A DNA stretch of 7,105 bases from Acidobacteriota bacterium. GTDB lineage: Bacteria > Acidobacteriota > Blastocatellia > RBC074. The notes beneath the pieces were generated by a model, which made no database searches, had not been told where the DNA came from, and was given only the letters and a program-made list of their open reading frames with translations. Location: the NCBI GenBank assembly GCA_013140935.1, contig JABFSD010000183.1:1-7105 (forward strand). Reading direction: 5' to 3'. A program made the translations under genes and the position numbers. Positions 5,039-7,105 of the stretch are shown in pieces (within the stretch, counting starts at the first letter, position 1; every line of letters starts with the position of its first letter).

Positions 5039-7096
5039 TTAGCGCGGGCACGAAGCGCAGCGCAGATTGGCCGGAAAGGCTTCGTGCGGGCCTAACAGGA
5101 AGCCGAAGTTGCGCGTGAAAATCACTTGCGCATCATCCGTCTTGTCGCCATCGAATTTCTGTGACTGGAAGAAGTCTTTCCCTTCGATGACAAAGAACGT
5201 CAGGCGATCTTTAGCAACGTGTACGCGCAAGGTAGCCGCCACTTTGCCGCTGTCGCGATAGAAGGTGACGAGTTCTTCGTTCGACGAAATGTCGTGTACC
5301 GACTTCCACGTACCGGCTTCGACCGGCGTGGGTTTTTGATAGGCTTTGTAACCTTGCATCACCCACGTACGATCACGATTGAGCTGCAAGTTGATCGTGT
5401 AGCTGCTCATGTCATAACCGTTCAGGTCGTTGAAGTGCGTGATGCCGCTTGACGACATCGTGCTTTGCACGTGCCATTGGCCGATCAGTTCATCGGGGTC
5501 GGACAACTCTTCCAACGCGCGGTTGTAAGTCTCGACCGGGTCTTTCCAGCACGCCTTGGTGCTGTAATCGCAATGGAGCGTCGAATAGGGTTTGCCGTCG
5601 TCGCCATAGCCGCTGAAAAAGCTGCCTTTTTCGAGCGCCGCACGCGGCGGACGAGTGCGCACCAATTCATTGCCGTCAACACGACCGTCTTCGTCTTCAC
5701 CCGGCAACGGAATCGTGAAATCCCAGAAGGCTGCGAATTCCACGGCCCAGAGCCAGTTGCCCATACCGTCATAGCTGCGCGCGATGCCGATCGTCTTCCA
5801 GATCGGATTTGCCATCACGTCGCCGTCACGCATCTGGGTCTTAAGGCGTTCCAGAAAGTCCGCCGGTTCTTCTTCGCGCGTGACAAAGGTGAGCGTGCCG
5901 AACTGCGTGGGGATGTTATAGCCCACGTCGCGCGCGCGAATCGCCGCCCCTTGCCCCATGCTGTTGTGCGTTTGGCTGATGCCAAGTCCGTTCGACGCCA
6001 TGTCTTTGGCGAAATAATCCGCCGCACGACACAGATTCACCGAAGGGCGCACCGGGCCTAAGCCCAGCGAAGCGCGATATTGATTGATGACGTACATCAA
6101 CGTTTCTTCGCGGTTATCCAGCGGGACGGCGGAATCGTTCGAGGTGCGGTTGTAACCAGTCACGTTGATCGAAGCCGGCTGCCCTTGCACGTTGCTCAAT
6201 TGCGTTTCGTTGCTCTTGGGCAAGGTGTTTTTCCGCGTATAGAGCGGCTCTTTCGTCGGGCCGTCACCATCGGGCGTCGTTGCCGTCGCCACGTTGGTCG
6301 GGGGCGACAACAACGTACCGTTGCTGCTTACGCGATAACGCAGAATGTAAGAGTAGGTACTCTTCGGATACACGGTTTCATCTACCCAGGAATGTTGATT
6401 CGCACCGATAGACCACAAATAAATAAATTCACCCGGGTTGTCAGGATCGGCACGGAAAATGCGCAGCGAAGAGATATTCCGCATCCGCGGCGAACCCCAT
6501 TGCAATAAAATTTTATTGGAAGCCGTCGCTTTGGCGCTCAAAGTGGTAATGGCGCTGCGAATATTGGGGTCGGCAGTGGTATAGCGCGGTACGTTGACCG
6601 TCAATGGCGCACCGCTATCCGTGTTCGGATCGAGCGTCAGCACCCGCGCTACGTTCGAGGGGCGCGACAGCATGGTCGGGTAAGTTCCCCGAAACCGGAT
6701 TTGGTAGCTATAAGTCTGGTTCGGCTTCAGACCCGAATCAGTGAACGACACCGTCGTTCCCGACACGGTGGTAAGCAACTCCAGCGCATCCGGCGCTTGC
6801 TGGCTCGCTCGATAAATCCGCACCGTGTAATACTCACGGTTCTGATTCAGCAACCGCCAAGTCAAGGTAACTTGCGTGGCGGAAATCGCCTCGCCTTCCA
6901 GATCAACGGATTCGGGATAGAAACGTTTCCCGTATCCGAATTGCGCGTAGGCATTCGCCGGCGCAAGAAAAAGGAAATTAGCTAACATCAAGCTGCCTAT
7001 CACCACGGCAATCAGCCAGTGCGTCAGGCTACCTGAAGTTTGCTCTGCTTGTGAATAGACTCCTCCCTGTCGGGGGCTGACATTTTTTGGCACCAT
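5039..7096 (-). CDS. Exported FN3-FN3-CAP domain protein with C-terminal beta-rich domain
   Basis: The 685-residue product has an N-terminal cytoplasmic stretch, then a hydrophobic export signal (about 27-50) ending ANAYA-Q, so it is secreted or signal-anchored. Two fibronectin type III domains follow. Residues about 60-155 show VTLTWRLL and LKPNQTYSYQIRF. Residues about 183-275 show ILLQWGSP and YPKSTYSYILRYRV. A linker (about 276-328) leads to a CAP/SCP (YkwD-like) domain at about 329-458, with REETLMYVINQYRASLGLGP, AADYFAKDMASNG, THNSM (H377) and an IGIAR strand. The C-terminal part (about 536-665) is beta-rich and lipocalin-like in spacing (LIGQWHVQS, LNRDRTWVM, GTWKSV, VIEGK). The extreme C-terminus is RCASCPR, a CxxC. 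CAP proteins are extracellular; bacterial ones are poorly characterised. ATG 7096 is the first start visible, but the frame is open to the window edge nine bases upstream, so a longer N-terminus is possible. AGGGAGGAG at about codons 10-13 has no suitable start behind it. Confidence 0.88.
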   Translation of the reverse strand: MVPKNVSPRQGGVYSQAEQTSGSLTHWLIAVVIGSLMLANFLFLAPANAYAQFGYGKRFYPESVDLEGEAISATQVTLTWRLLNQNREYYTVRIYRASQQAPDALELLTTVSGTTVSFTDSGLKPNQTYSYQIRFRGTYPTMLSRPSNVARVLTLDPNTDSGAPLTVNVPRYTTADPNIRSAITTLSAKATASNKILLQWGSPRMRNISSLRIFRADPDNPGEFIYLWSIGANQHSWVDETVYPKSTYSYILRYRVSSNGTLLSPPTNVATATTPDGDGPTKEPLYTRKNTLPKSNETQLSNVQGQPASINVTGYNRTSNDSAVPLDNREETLMYVINQYRASLGLGPVRPSVNLCRAADYFAKDMASNGLGISQTHNSMGQGAAIRARDVGYNIPTQFGTLTFVTREEEPADFLERLKTQMRDGDVMANPIWKTIGIARSYDGMGNWLWAVEFAAFWDFTIPLPGEDEDGRVDGNELVRTRPPRAALEKGSFFSGYGDDGKPYSTLHCDYSTKACWKDPVETYNRALEELSDPDELIGQWHVQSTMSSSGITHFNDLNGYDMSSYTINLQLNRDRTWVMQGYKAYQKPTPVEAGTWKSVHDISSNEELVTFYRDSGKVAATLRVHVAKDRLTFFVIEGKDFFQSQKFDGDKTDDAQVIFTRNFGFLLGPHEAFPANLRCASCPR

Positions 7097-7105
7097 ATCA
7101 AACTC

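Noticed and set aside
5465..6061. A 198-codon plus-strand frame
   Set aside because: It is antisense to the CAP domain gene, whose frame is continuous and carries clear domains; the shadow is Arg/Ala-rich with no motif.

Overview
This window reads as chromosomal DNA of a free-living Gram-negative-type bacterium, most plausibly an Acidobacteriota (for example a Blastocatellia-like lineage). That is an inference from gene content and style: a large secreted M14 peptidase, an FN3-FN3-CAP exported protein, a PRC-barrel protein, a pair of small coiled-coil proteins beginning MEKT and MWKQ, and palindromic repeats containing CACGCTTTAGCGTG. No rRNA, tRNA or marker gene is present to prove it.

Layout. 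(1) 1-1392, minus strand: the N-terminal 464 codons of a secreted zinc carboxypeptidase-like M14 peptidase that continues beyond the left edge. (2) 1393-2146: a 754-base gene-free stretch dense in structure. It holds a 73-base REP-like palindrome with perfect 28-base arms. Next comes a 218-base MITE-like element with 22-base terminal inverted repeats and a perfect 9-base target-site duplication. After that are a candidate promoter and a strong intrinsic terminator that bracket about 255 bases without a convincing gene. (3) 2147-3844, plus strand: a conserved stand-alone HNH endonuclease-like protein, a PRC-barrel protein with two modules, and two small coiled-coil proteins whose genes overlap. 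(4) 3841-4734, minus strand: a two-domain VOC (glyoxalase-like) protein converging on the coiled-coil gene, so that both stop codons share one TTAA. (5) 4735-5038: a 304-base intergenic stretch carrying five successive stem-loops. (6) 5039-7096, minus strand: an exported protein with two fibronectin type III domains, a CAP/SCP (YkwD-like) domain and a C-terminal beta-rich domain. Its start lies close to the right edge.

The genes do not form an obvious common pathway. The two exported proteins are cell-envelope or extracellular proteins and the others are housekeeping-like or of unknown role. I see no defence island, CRISPR array, biosynthetic cluster or phage module. The clearest undescribed item is the short transposon-like element at 1560-1777 with its intact target-site duplication. 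Next are the structured intergenic regions at 1826-2092 and 4770-5028.
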